Shown: positions 1 to 10,273, counted from the first letter of the stretch. The stretch: 64,000 bases of DNA from Pyrrhosoma nymphula (GCA_963573305.1 OY754337.1:74661094-74725093); one strand, 5' to 3'. The notes: generated by a model not told the origin, from the sequence alone. Made by a program: numbers and translations.

Positions 1-689
1 TACGAACTCATGGAGATAATTTCATACTTTTCTCTAACATCCTACCCTTATGATAATAATAGCATTTGTTTTCCTAGGAGTGGCACTCATTTGGAACAGA
101 ATTCAAAGTATGATGCACTTCAAATGAATGGAAACAAACGTACACTCAAAAAATAAACGAAAAGAAATAAACCGGTAAATTTCGAATGAATGGAAAAAAG
201 TACACTTCAAATAAATGTAAAAACGTACACTTCAAATAAATGGAAACACGTACACTTCAAATAAGTGAAAACAAAATATTTCGGAAAATTATAAAAGTTA
301 GTTCCAACAACTTAATAATGATCATCAAACAAGAAAATAATTATTCATGCATTAATAATTCAAGCATGATATTCAAAGTATCTACGCATTGAGTATTCAT
401 TGCATTTTTTAATTGATATGGCCTTATGGCTTGAGCATCTTTACACCCAATATATACACGTTTACGACGATACCACATCTCAATTTTTCATTCAACGTCA
501 CAAGAATATTTCTGTTACAAATAGGGATAACTAATTAAATAGCTTTAAAGCCTCTTTGTAAATATTTTCTGTGGTGAACTGCATTTAACCCTTAATGAGC
601 TACACATGATGTTTTTGCTATAAGTGTTCAATTATTTTCCTTCGCTTCCGTGATTTCATTTCTTCCGTGATTTACTTTACCTTTCTCAT
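1..689. other. AT-rich non-coding stretch
   Basis: Apart from the 25-bp tandem array I see no coding frame, RNA gene or transposon end here. Probable intergenic or intronic DNA. Confidence 0.6.
111..272. repeat. Short tandem repeat, about 25-bp unit
   Basis: Imperfect tandem array whose unit reads roughly GTACACTTCAAATAAATGGA followed by AACAC. The three rightmost units are well kept; the left units are interrupted by an AT-rich insertion with a diverged half unit. It is AT-rich and non-coding. The variation between units makes it an ordinary minisatellite, not a CRISPR array. Confidence 0.75.
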
Positions 690-1001
690 TTGACACTCCG
701 GTTTCCGTCAAATCACCGAAGTTAAGCAACGTTGGGCCCGGACGGGGGTTGGATGGGTGGCCCTTCTCCATACCTCTACTGGGGTGGATGGAGGGGTGAT
801 ACTCCCTCCAGACCTATACCGGGAGGCGGGAGGGAAATATACCCAGACCGGGACGGTGGGAGGGATAACTCCCTCCATACATGTACCGGGAAGATTGGGG
901 GTGGCCCCTCTTCCATACCTCTACCGTGGTGCTCTTGTCCCCTGTCTGCAAGTGGTAGGCAGGTTAAACGTGGGATGGCACAATGGACCACAAGGTCTGT
1001 G
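690..1001 (+). mobile_element. 5S rRNA-derived SINE (SINE3-like) with expanded middle
   Basis: The head at about 695-762 is recognisably the 3' half of 5S rRNA: ATCACCGAAGTTAAGCAACG at 712-731, then a GGGCCCGG segment and GGTTGGATGGGTGG. The tail at about 930-975 (CCCCTGTCTGCAAGTGGTAG and following bases) is shared with the copy at 13030-13180. The shared head plus shared non-5S tail argues for a retroposon family and against a lone 5S pseudogene. The 5' half of 5S is missing or unrecognisable. Between head and tail sits a minisatellite absent from the other copy. SINE3-class elements use an internal 5S-type Pol III promoter; whether this truncated copy could be transcribed is doubtful. Confidence 0.75.
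755..935. repeat. Minisatellite inside the 5S-SINE, about 5 variant units of 30-40 bp
   Basis: Recurrent unit built around (A/C)CTCC(C/A)TAC(A/C)T(C/G)TACCGGG followed by a G-rich GGNGGGAGGGA segment. Units start near 763, 797, 840, 868 and 903. The bottom strand is pyrimidine-rich and the top strand has several G-runs, so G-quadruplex potential is plausible. The sibling SINE at 13.1 kb has only one unit-length segment here, so the array expanded inside the element. Confidence 0.65.
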
Positions 1002-1379
1002 TGCCAGGAAGGCACAGATGGCCCTCGCCCACCCATACAATCTTACCTTTCTCATCCGTAGAGATCCTGCCAATTCACCTATTAATACGGATTATAAGCA
1101 AAGCTTCTGTGAAGAGGAATGTAATAGGATAAGCTCTATGCCTAGTCAGTCATTTATTTAGGAGTAAGAGAGAACTTAGATGAGTTCTGACCGTCGGAAT
1201 GAGCGTTAAGCTGTGGACATCTAGGTGCAGTTATATGTTTAATGTTGAAAGATTTGTTTTTTCCTGGCATATCATTTGATTAAGTTTTCACGGATGATTT
1301 CACCAGGTCTGGTAATGCGCTGCCAATTTTTCGAATGCCGACTCTTCTATCGTCATCGGTAATGATGACGATGACGACG

Positions 1380-1465
1380 ACATTCCTGATGAAGATGGCA
1401 GAGTCAGCTCATGAAACGTCAGCTCAGAGTCAGCTCATGACCTATTACCTGACCTGGTGGAAATC
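1380..1465 (+). repeat. Hammerhead-core-like repeat (CTGATGA...GAAACGTC) with 26-bp duplication
   Basis: CTGATGA lies at 1386-1392 and GAAAC at 1413-1417, immediately followed by GTC. This is the spacing and order of the conserved core of a hammerhead ribozyme (CUGANGA, stem II, GAAA, stem, UH). The word AGAGTCAGCTCATGA occurs at 1400-1414 and again at 1426-1440, so part of the motif is duplicated with a 26-bp period. Pairing for stem II is weak in this copy. Penelope-like and other arthropod retroelements carry such motifs, so a retroelement relic is likely; catalytic activity is not implied. Confidence 0.4.
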
Positions 1466-3112
1466 TTTTTAGGACTCCATTCGTAAAATAATGATACAAC
1501 AATGGTACCTCGATTTTAACACCTCACCAGGTTCTTCTGCATCCTTTTATTTCAAAAATAATGCTAACCTCTCAAAATAACCCACATTTTCTTCAGTTGC
1601 CGGTCGCTCTGCAAATTTTAAGACTATTGGCACTGAAAAACTCACCCCTTCCCTGTGTTGTTTATTATTATCATTATATTTGATGAAGTATGAGGTAGTT
1701 TTTCCGTGTCCTCCACTTTTAATTTATATCTCCATGTCTTCTCCCATTTTTGTTGTTGTTTTAAGTGCAAGGTTTAAGTTTTCCGGGATGCCGCTAACAG
1801 AGAGAGTTGTCGGCGAAGGGGCTGATTACCGTAGCTTAGGAGTGCTATCCCTCCACGAACGAGATTCCCCTTTCCACTTACGCTTAATTTTATTGTACTC
1901 TTTTACTCCCCGTCGTCATCATTTCCACTGCCGTCGTTTTCATAATTTGCATTTATTTTTGGTTTAATATCACGATGTATTTACTCCACCGTTGTCTCTT
2001 CTTGTATGTTGAATGCGCACTTCCTGTAGAGTCTTGTCTTCATTTGTTTCTGACAGTACAAGAATAGCTTTGACTTGTCCATTTTTATTTTTTTCGCATT
2101 CTTTGTAACAATTGCTTAATACGGTCTTAGCAAACCTGATATAAGGGTTGCTTGGAGTTTTTCCCTCCACATGCATCTGAACCACTGGAAATCGCTGAGT
2201 GTATAATGAAAGGTCACTGACCCAACTTCGCTGCTTTCAGTTGCTCCTTTTTTGCCACCAAAATCCTTCAAATCGGGATTGATCGACATGTCCGTCGATA
2301 TCCTCCAAACAGTAACGTGTTTATCATTTTTCACTCCCCTTCCTTGTCCTGTTCCTTTTTCATTCATTTAACCTCCTCGTTTTTTTTTAACACAAACTCC
2401 CTAAACTTTTTTATTTGACTTGAATCCCGAATCGGCTCAAAGATTAATCAATGCAATGGCTTCGTTTACCCTTTCCCCTTGCCCTAATCGCTTCCTATAG
2501 TGCCTTTGGAAATATTCCACTTCGATCCCCACCACCCTCTCCGCTTCTCTTGCTTTGACAACTCTGTGAGATTAAGGGCCTTCCCCTCTAAGAGCGTGTC
2601 TCTCTCCTCATTCCCAAAAACCCCTTTTTCAAAAAGCGGAAAAAATTAAATCAAGCACAGAGTGGGGTGCGCCTATCCCCTCAAACCCCTCCACTTCCGT
2701 GACAGTGGTTCTCAAAACTTATATAATGCCGCTTTAATATATCAATTGAGTTAATCCAATCGGATCCATCAACGTCATCTTCTCCGTTTGAGGAGACTGG
2801 AGAGGGGAGGTTTCTTCTCGAGTGAAAAGATTTTTTTCCGCGCAGTTTTATTGAGAGACGTGAAATTAGGTTTGCATGGAAAATTCAATTGAGAGGAGGG
2901 GAGGAGCCGGAAACGAAAGATGCTTAAAAAAATCTCTTTATTTTCCAATTTTTCCCCGTTTCCTTGCCGATGACGATCGTTTATTTATTTACCTTGACAC
3001 TTCGGTGGATCGACAGATGGCGGAATGCGTCAGAAGCGAAACGAGAGATGTATGTAAAGGCGTCGATATCTACCTTTATTTTTCCTGGAATCTTGATTAC
3101 CACGTACTAGAT
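1466..3112. other. Non-coding stretch without recognisable element
   Basis: Short frames occur on both strands but none resembles a known protein or continues across neighbouring sequence. About 2480-2700 is pyrimidine-rich. I see no RNA gene or clear repeat ends. Confidence 0.5.
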
Positions 3113-3618
3113 GGGGCCACTCAAGTATTACGTAAAACTTTTTGGGGAGGGAGAGGGGATGGGTTTTTCTTACGTTGTATTACGCAGGGGGGTTAAGGGG
3201 TCTGAGACTGTTACGTAAGATATATCACTTCCGAATTCGTATTTTTATCAATTCTTAACATTATTTTCTGAGGAAAAATCTTACTTTTTAGGATCACTAT
3301 AGAAAACTTACTTCCAATTCGTCGCGTTCATCAGTTTGGAGATGTCGCATTTCTAAAGATCACATGTTTAGCGAGTTGAGGGTTTAGCGAATCGCGAAAT
3401 ATCTAAAACTGTTATCGATATCCGTGGTGAGGTCAGTTTTTGCGCATTTTGACATAGAATCCCCCAATGTTTACTATCTCTCTCCATGGTTTCAAAAATG
3501 TCTTATAACTTACGTAAGATCGGGAGGGGAGGAGGGTTCGTTAAATATTACGTTTCTTTACGGGGGAAAGGGGTAATAAAGTGGTAAAAATTACCTTACG
3601 TACTTCTTGAATAGCCCC
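3113..3618. mobile_element. MITE-like element, GGGGC-YA-YTCAAG termini
   Basis: The left end reads GGGGCCACTCAAGTATTACG and the reverse complement of the right end reads GGGGCTATTCAAGAAGTACG. The ends match at 19 of 23 positions and both run into TTACGTAA-type sequence. Short TTACGTAA palindromes recur inside the element (near 3213 and 3507). It is 506 bp with no coding frame, so it would be non-autonomous. No convincing target duplication was found, so the superfamily is undetermined. Confidence 0.6.
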
Positions 3619-4054
3619 TGTAGGACAAGTTTTGCTTGCAGTGCTCATCCTAGTACCGACATAGACGCCACGCTAACATGAAAACAACTTGGTGATTCTT
3701 TCAAACACACCCACCTCTCCATGATTATATGAGCAGGAATTTTGATACATATATACAAGAATGACTCTTTAAAATATTGGTTATTCACCGAATGCAATTG
3801 CCATTCGATTATATTTATGCTTTCAAATAAGCTCGATTGCTATCATCTGGAATGCATCGATAGGGAGCACGTTAATCAATGATACTTGAATTTACTTAGC
3901 GTCACTAAATTTGATAATATTGTACGGTGTTAACGAGCTTCGGATAAGCTGGATTCATTTTAAAAATCTATTTTGTTACCTATATTATTGCATTTGTGAG
4001 ACTAAAATATTTTAAATAATTTTATTTTCCACTCTTGATAAATTTTAGGGACGG
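3619..4054. other. AT-rich non-coding stretch
   Basis: Nothing recognised: no coding frame, RNA gene or repeat ends. Confidence 0.5.
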
Positions 4055-5120
4055 AGTTTCTGGGGGGTGTACATTTAGATGTCATCATGCACACTTCATT
4101 AAGCTAAGTATTGCCATATTTAGTGACTAACTACTTACTTTTGAATAGGAGTACGTAAATTTTAAATTATTCAGTGGCAATAATGTTAGAGAAATCTATC
4201 CTCTCCTTTGGGGCTAATTACTTATACTATAAGTCAAATGGGCCTTACGCCATTCGCTAACTTTAGGAGGATTTAGGCAGTAAAGTCGCAATGATACTTG
4301 TCCGTGTTTTCCTCATACAGGACTGTTGAAAATATGGAAAACATTTGATTTCATGTTTTTATTTAAATAACATTTAGAATTCAGGCCTCGAAGTCTTGTG
4401 CAGTCAATACATGTAGGTTCTTTATCACCAGAGTAATAATTAACGACGATCTTGGATTATTGTATTATTATCTAGGAGTACGGTATTAAATGGACCCAAA
4501 AGTGAATAAGTAGGTATTTCAATGGTTAGAATCTTACTATATGCTGGGGGATAATCACTTATAAGTTAGAAAAGTGATTTTCCCCAGGAGATGAGAGATT
4601 TCTCTAATACTATTGCCACTGAAAATTTTAAAATTTACATACTCCTATTCAAAAGTTAGTAGTTAGTCACTAAATATGACAATACGTAGCTTAATGCAGT
4701 GTGCATGATGAAATTTTAATGTACATCCCTCAGCTAGAATATTCCAAATTCATAATTTTTTGCAGATGGCAGATATCTTTTATGCAGATACTTGAGCTGT
4801 GAAGGTACACGTTATACAATAGTAAACTAGAACAGATAAAGATTAAGAAAACCGTGCTATATCGTTATATTCCTACCTTAGATTACCTAATTCTTCGTTT
4901 TTCCTTCAATTTTATACTATACTCCTAGATAAGAATACAATAATAAACCAAGATCGTTATGAATCATTATTCTAGTAATACTAAACCGACATGTTTATGA
5001 AATACTTAGTACTCTCACATATTTTCAATAGTCTCCTGTGTGAAAAACACGGACAAAGTATCATTGCGATTGTACTGCGAATATCCTCCTTAAAATCAGT
5101 GAATGGCAAGAGGAACACTT
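4055..5120. repeat. Two inverted, circularly permuted copies of a roughly 580-bp repeat
   Basis: Segment A (about 4065-4240) matches the reverse complement of about 4555-4738 at roughly 85% by eye; anchors are CATCATGCACAC, TTTAGTGACTAACTACT and TTTTGAATAGGAGTA. Segment B (about 4241-4500) matches the reverse complement of about 4915-5115; anchors are TCGCAATGATACTT, TGTCCGTGTTTT, ACGATCTTGG and TATCTAGGAGTA. The left copy is ordered A-B. The right copy, read on the minus strand, is B-x-A with a 165-bp spacer x. A simple hairpin would give B' then A' on the plus strand, but A' comes first, so the right copy is a circular permutation. No coding content. Confidence 0.65.
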
Positions 5121-5727
5121 TTCTGATTCACTACTAGTACATGAAATGAAGTACCTTTCCTTTAAATAATGCACGTATAAAACTTTGAAAACTTTCCATT
5201 CGTAAGTAAAGAAAAGATTAACAGCTACAGGACTTGTTAGAATCTCCGTGAAAATTGCGTGATTGTTAAAAACTCTGATAAAATATTAAAAAATATAGTT
5301 TTCTACCCTGAATGAATAACTCATGAATTTATAGAATTCCAGTTACCGTTGATTGGCTTTATACATTAAAAAAAGATATTGAGAAATGTGGATACAGTAT
5401 CTTGGGTGAAAATGACCCGTACGGTATTTTTCGAAGGCGAATAATTCCTGGCGTCAATTGTGTTGATACTCGGCACAGAGTGAGGGAGTGGTTTGGTGAA
5501 AGTGAGAATTCCTTTTTCCTCAGCCTTGTGCTTTTCATCCATCATCAACGGCTATCCATCCTGCCCAGACGCCGATCTCAGTCGCAGGTTTCACTGCCTG
5601 CCTCTCCGTTTCCTTCGGGCACTTCCGTCTTCTTATTCCATCGCTCTCACGGCTGACGCTGCTAGCAACTCCTGCATCGAGTGAAAAATTTTCCTATATA
5701 TGTATCATAGTTCTCTCATGCTTCCCT
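5121..5727. other. Non-coding stretch
   Basis: Contains open frames of 60-84 codons in overlapping frames around 5366-5684. None resembles a known family and their composition is low-complexity. No RNA gene or repeat end seen. Confidence 0.45.
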
Positions 5728-5787
5728 AGGAGTCTTTACCCTGCTACTCTACTTCCATGTTAAGTTTAAAAAATTATATCCTTAAAT
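5728..5787 (+). repeat. 60-bp direct repeat, left copy (long target-site-like duplication)
   Basis: Begins AGGAGTCTTTACCCTG and ends ATATCCTTAAAT. It matches 6278-6337 at 57 of 60 positions and directly abuts the left edge of the retrotransposon fragment. Confidence 0.85.
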
Positions 5788-6277
5788 TTGGTCTTGTCAA
5801 CTAAACTAGTCAATGATCACATCAGCACTGGAACGCGGAAAACGTTCATCTAAACATTTTTTTGGAGAGTACTATTATATGGATGTGAGACATGGACAAT
5901 CAGGAGAGCGGAGAGACTCAAGCTTGAGGCAATGGAAATGTAGATATGACGGAAAATTACAAAAAAAAGGTGGAAAGATAGAAATAGTAATCAGAAAGAA
6001 CTAGAGGACGTCGGTGAAAGCAGATCACATTTAAGATCAATGGGAGAAAGAAGAGCTAAATTGATTGGGTGTACGATGAGGCATAATCCATTCCTGACTA
6101 ACATATTCGAAGGTAAAGTGGTCGGAAAGAAACCAAGAGGTCGACCCAGAGGGCATGCTTTAATAGCATGGAGTATGAGATGGGACTGACATCATACGTC
6201 CAGCTGAAAGAATCAGCGATAGACAGATAAACGTTGCTATCGGGACAAGGCATTGCCTTTAGAATGTCATGATGATG
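5788..6277 (+). mobile_element. 5'-truncated non-LTR retrotransposon fragment (RT C-terminal region)
   Basis: Translation from 5869 gives VLLYGCETWTIRRAERLKLE followed by AMEM with two in-frame stops where tryptophans are usual (TGG to TAG and TGA). From about 6050 another frame gives RRAKLIGCTMRHNPFL and then GKKPRGRPRG. These are the conserved post-RT blocks (YG.E.W, then (W/L)IGH..R....., then KRPRGRPR) of non-LTR retrotransposons of the RTE/craniofacial-like or related clades. The fragment ends in a short ATG-repeat tail (GTCATGATGATG), typical of 3' ends that carry a simple repeat instead of poly(A). Heavily truncated at the 5' side, frameshifted and dead. The flanking 60-bp direct repeats fix its limits. 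Confidence 0.8.
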
Positions 6278-6337
6278 AGGAGTCTTTACCCTGATACTCT
6301 ACTTCCATGTTAAGTTTAAAAGATTGTATCCTTAAAT
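6278..6337 (+). repeat. 60-bp direct repeat, right copy
   Basis: Partner of 5728-5787 with three substitutions. It starts directly after the ATG-repeat tail of the inserted fragment. Confidence 0.85.
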
Positions 6338-7519
6338 CCTGTAGGTCTAGGTACGCCCACCAGGAAGAAATGAGTCTCCATATGTACGCCATGGTACGTT
6401 GTCAGACATTGAAAGTTAGCCACTATAGGCCAGAAAGCCGGCGTTGAAATATCATCTTCCTGCCTAAAATAACTAGCGTCCCATGTTTTTTTGCTACAGA
6501 GTACGGGTTTTTGAAAGAAGAAAAAGGTGATCAGTGCAATGATGCACGCCTCGTTAATAAGTGCCAGTGAAACGAAAATCGCCTTACTTAGATGCTGCAT
6601 TAAATAAAGCAGAATTTTTAAATTATTTTAACCTCACCATTCTTGATTGCTGATATAATTATTTTTTTGTTATTCCAAAGATTTACTGGCCTCCTCAGCG
6701 ATTTATTGACTAATCCAAAAATAAAACCTTATCTGACGTTAATTATCTGACAATCAAATTTCTCTGGCCCAAAATGTAATACATTGCACTGATATTACAA
6801 GCGCCTTCAATTGTATTTAGGCTCAAAAGGTTTGCCTTCGCTTTAAATGGATACAATTATCTATCGTCGGGTAGAATATGTGAAATCTCTCTTTATAATT
6901 GCCTGTTTGGAATTCACCATTTACACCTCCACGTGTCCGAGTTAATTTATTCCCATCAAGTGCTGCTTCAGTCGTTCTATAATATTTTGTTGTTAAAGTT
7001 AACAAGTAGGTGCCTCTGACCCCATAATATCATAGTTTATTGCGAGAAAATCGGGCTTTTCCATGATACTAGATACTGGAAATAGCTTCGTAAGCTTTTC
7101 ACGATGCGAATTTAAGGTAAATGATTCAAATTTAACTGAACAAGGAAGCACCTGTAGCGCGAATTGGATTAATTAGGGGTTGCTTTGAGTAATGTTATGA
7201 AGGAAAGTTTGATGAAAACTCTATTAGGGAGTGAAATACTTAATGATTTGAGGAATTGACTGCTGAGGAAAGGGGATGAGCATGGGTAGGCACCTTAAAA
7301 CTGAGGGAGAGGATAGATCAATGAGCGTTCGATGTTTTAGGAAGTTGGAGGGCATTGGTGGTGATGGTGGTGGAAATTTCAAAGAGGCAGTGAAAGACGA
7401 TGCTTGAAATCATAATAGATGACCGTATTTTGAAGAGGATGAAGCATAGTAAGCACTGAAGAGGAAGAAAAAAATATTAATTTGAGTTGGCATGAACATA
7501 ATCAGATCATTAGGTAAGT
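6338..7519. other. Non-coding stretch
   Basis: No recognisable protein, RNA or transposon end. Frames of 94 and 60 codons on the minus strand (6316-6600, 6823-7005) show no family motifs. Confidence 0.5.
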
Positions 7520-8075
7520 TTAAGGTGGTTCCACCGAAAAATGACTTAAAAGTCATTGTATTCGTATCCTGTCTACTTGTAGAAAAAGTTGTCCACTATC
7601 TGATATGAACAACAAAATAATACCTTTCCACGCTATTTTATTCTATAATTGAACGTGAAATTACATGGTGTGTATTGGGGGAAAGAGAGAAACACGGGGA
7701 AAAATAGAATTTTTCCATAAAATACAAATGCCATTTTCGTGGAAAACTGTCTCTAAGTAGGAAATAATCCAGACAAAATAAAATACAGGTATCTTACCAC
7801 CTTATTTTTCTAGTTATTGAAGAATTAATGCCGTAATTGAAGTCAAAATGCGGTAATTCGTACGAAATGGCGCTGCAGTTGGCTCCTATGGCTGTAAAAA
7901 GTACTCATTTAAAATACATTCGTGGAATAAACTGCATACTTTGTACCTTACGTTTGGGTTTCTAAAGGCAATGCAGTCATGCATCAGTGAAAGCAGGATT
8001 TTTTTGACAAAATATCAAAAAATGTGGAATTTAGTATTTGTTTTGACTCACACAGTCGCGGCGGAACCTCCTTAA
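7520..8075. mobile_element. TTAA-flanked MITE, copy 1 (piggyBac-type target site)
   Basis: Flanked by TTAA at 7520-7523 and 8072-8075. Inside these the left end is GGTGGTTCCACCG and the reverse complement of the right end is GGAGGTTCCGCCG, matching at 11 of 13 positions. TTAA target duplication is the signature of the piggyBac superfamily. The 548-bp body has no transposase frame. A sister copy lies at 17938-18439: both share the word ATTTGTTTTGACT plus the CT-rich end, and a CTTATTTTT / AATTAAT segment. Near the right end, GGAATTTAGTATTTGTTTTG is the best shared block. Confidence 0.65.
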
Positions 8076-8107
8076 GAGGGGTATGCAGTGGGAAAAGTTC
8101 CCAGGTT

Positions 8108-8580
8108 ATTTTAAAAAACAAATATCAGGCAGACCAATAGGTAGAAAGTGAAATGCTAAGTCGAAATTTTTGTAGGGGAGTGATATTTTTCCGAAATTGT
8201 GCTTTGAAAATTGGAATAAAAGAAACAATCAGCGAGTTTATAGAGCTAATGCGGCAGCCGCAAGGACATTTTCAAGGCTGAAGTGAGGAAGCGGGCGCAA
8301 GGTCATAAGCCACCTCCCGGTAACTCCAACCCCCCCCCCCCCCAACACCCCTCCAACCCTTTCCCCTGCAACCCTTTTCCCTCCCCGAAAATACCTCAGT
8401 GTTGGCACTGCCAATGCGGCTGCCGCGTGAGCTTTCCAGCCATTTACCGATTAGTTCTTATTCACAATTTTCAATACTCAGTTGCAGAAGAACTAATTTC
8501 ACCCTCGCAAAAATGTCTTATTAGATGTTCAAATTAAGTTTTCACGTTCTATCTGATGGTGAAGAAATGTGAATTTGTTT
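8108..8580. mobile_element. Inverted-repeat MITE with GCGGCAGCCGCA inner ends
   Basis: About 110-150 bp of the left side (8108-8263) matches the reverse complement of 8415-8580. Shared blocks in order are ACCAATAGGTAGAA-like, ATTTTTG(T/C)(A/G)(G/A)GG, TTGAAAATTG and GCGGCAGCCGCA (8251-8262 versus 8415-8426). A pyrimidine-rich loop of about 150 bp lies between, including a 14-C run. No coding sequence. Boundaries are soft because outer matches fade. Confidence 0.6.
8330..8343 (+). repeat. Homopolymer, 14 cytosines
   Basis: Uninterrupted C run inside the MITE loop, followed by further C-rich sequence. A likely site of length error and polymorphism. Confidence 0.95.
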
Positions 8581-8640
8581 CTTTTATTAGCTCAAAATAT
8601 TTTTTTCTGGGGCACATTGATAGATGAGCTCAAATCAGCG

Positions 8641-8816
8641 TAAAAAACACCTATCCCGAGGCCCGGGAATAGTTAATATTTATTAAAATAGTAAATTAGT
8701 TCAAAATTACAAGTAAATAATATGAAACCAAGGACGTGCAGATAAATAAATATTGGCATAAACCGAAACTAAGAAATGAGGAGAAATAAATAGAAAGTGG
8801 GGAAGAAGGGGATTTT
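8641..8816 (-). mobile_element. Retroelement tail repeat, copy 1
   Basis: The reverse complement matches 30892-31073 on the plus strand at about 80% by eye. Shared blocks include TTCTATTTATTTCTCCTC, TTCTTAGTTTCGGTTTATG, CAATATTTATTTATCTGC, CGTCCTTGGTTTCATA and TTTAATAAATATTAACTATT, then CGGGATAGG. A non-coding body of this kind ending at a fixed point looks like the 3' UTR of a non-LTR retrotransposon. The coding part is missing here, so the family is not identified. Confidence 0.6.
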
Positions 8817-10072
8817 AGTAATGAAAGGGAGGAGTACATAATGCAATATGAACTAACGCTAACGTGCATCCGAGGAAAATTTGTCATCTCCGAAAAAGAA
8901 AAGGGTGTGATATCACTGTATTGAAAGTACTATGTAGACTTGTAATATATGAATTGTCTCCTCCTACAAGTGTGTGCATCATGAAGAAATGTTTATAAAT
9001 AAGATACATTTTGTCTTCTTGTGCTGTACGAGTATTAATCCTAAAGCAGCGAGTTCAGGTGTGATTTATATTTACAGAAAACTTATACCAAACGTTTGCA
9101 GCATCATCATTTGTGGAATTCTATCGTTATACGTTGGTGTTTGTTTTAACCCTAGCGTAAATATATGTTTAAATGTTTTATTAAATGCAATTGCGTCGTC
9201 ATACACCATTTACCCCGAGGAAACTTCGTTCAGTTACTCAAATGACCCTTCTCTTTCCTAAGAGCATCCCATTCTTTTCCCATCCTCCCACTCTGCAGAG
9301 CATTATCTCTTATACCAACGTCTTTTTCGCACTTATCATATCGTATCTTGCTATTTATTTATTTATTGACTCAAAAGGAAGTGAATGTTAAATCGGTATT
9401 ACATCAACGAATGGAATTTTATAATTATTCATGTGGTTTAAAATTAGAATAGAAATCCAAGATACTCTTCCTATCGCTTTTTATGCCGATTGGCCCAACG
9501 TTACACTCTTTATCGTCCCTTGTATCCGATGAAGGCGTTTAAAACGATCTTTATCCTTCAGTAATCCATTCATTTCTGCTATCAGTTTTATTTAAACTAG
9601 TATTTATTTACCAAATTTCTTTTCAAGGTATGGGGATATCAATTAGCATAGGCTGTTGCAAGAGATATCTTAATGTTTGGGTGGTAATTTCCATCATCTA
9701 AAAAAGTATAATTTTATCATCTGTCCACAGTTTATAAAAACCGTGGCACATAACTTTTATGCGTACAATACAATTTTAGCCTATTTAAAAAAAGTTTTCA
9801 ACACATTGTTTGTTTCCAGAAACGCTTTCGCTTCCAATTTTAACTGACGCATTTATTCCGTGTCAATCATCGAGCGATGACACTCAAGCCGAATAAAGAT
9901 GCATACGTTCAACCTTTTAGAATGGAAATAAACTAAATTCCTTTTATCTGACTTTTGACCTAGTCATTCTCCAACCTGTGTGCAGAGGAGGATAGCAACT
10001 GTAATCATTCCGCATATTTCCAGAACATTATATCCTGAATATAAAATGTTTGGAACATTCCTTTGCTGAATG
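8817..10072. other. Non-coding stretch
   Basis: No recognised gene or element. The 68- to 95-codon frames at 8974-9391 lack family motifs. Confidence 0.5.
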
Positions 10073-10273
10073 TTGGCCTCGGTGGCAGCGGGGTAGCGTC
10101 CTCGCCTGCTAACTCAAAGGACGCGGGTTCGAATCCCGACTTGGGAGGATTTTTCACTTCCCAGGACATGGTTGTTTGTGCTTGTCTGTTGTTAATTGTT
10201 AAGATACCCCTATGTAAAGGCCAATATGCACTGTTTTCGGTGGTAATGAAATAAATAAATAAATAAATAAAAA
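10073..10273 (+). mobile_element. tRNA-derived SINE
   Basis: The head GGCCTCGGTGGCAGCGGGGT provides an A-box-like segment. A perfect Pol III B box, GGTTCGAATCC, lies at 10126-10136 and is followed by CGAC. The tRNA-unrelated body runs to about 10250 and ends in an (ATAA)n tail, AAATAAATAAATAAATAAATAA. The head-body-tail order and the simple-repeat tail are those of a SINE, not a tRNA gene: the acceptor stem does not close and there is no discriminator or terminator. It is well preserved, so the insertion is relatively young. No clear target duplication was found. Confidence 0.85.

Noticed and set aside
111..272. CRISPR-like array
   Set aside because: Units are contiguous and variable with no unique spacers; eukaryotic context. 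A minisatellite.
695..762. Possible 5S rRNA gene
   Set aside because: Only the 3' half of 5S is recognisable, and the same non-5S tail follows a second copy at 13.1 kb; it is a retroposon.
10073..10145. Possible tRNA gene with a perfect B box
   Set aside because: No closed acceptor stem; followed by a SINE body and (ATAA)n tail. Called a SINE.
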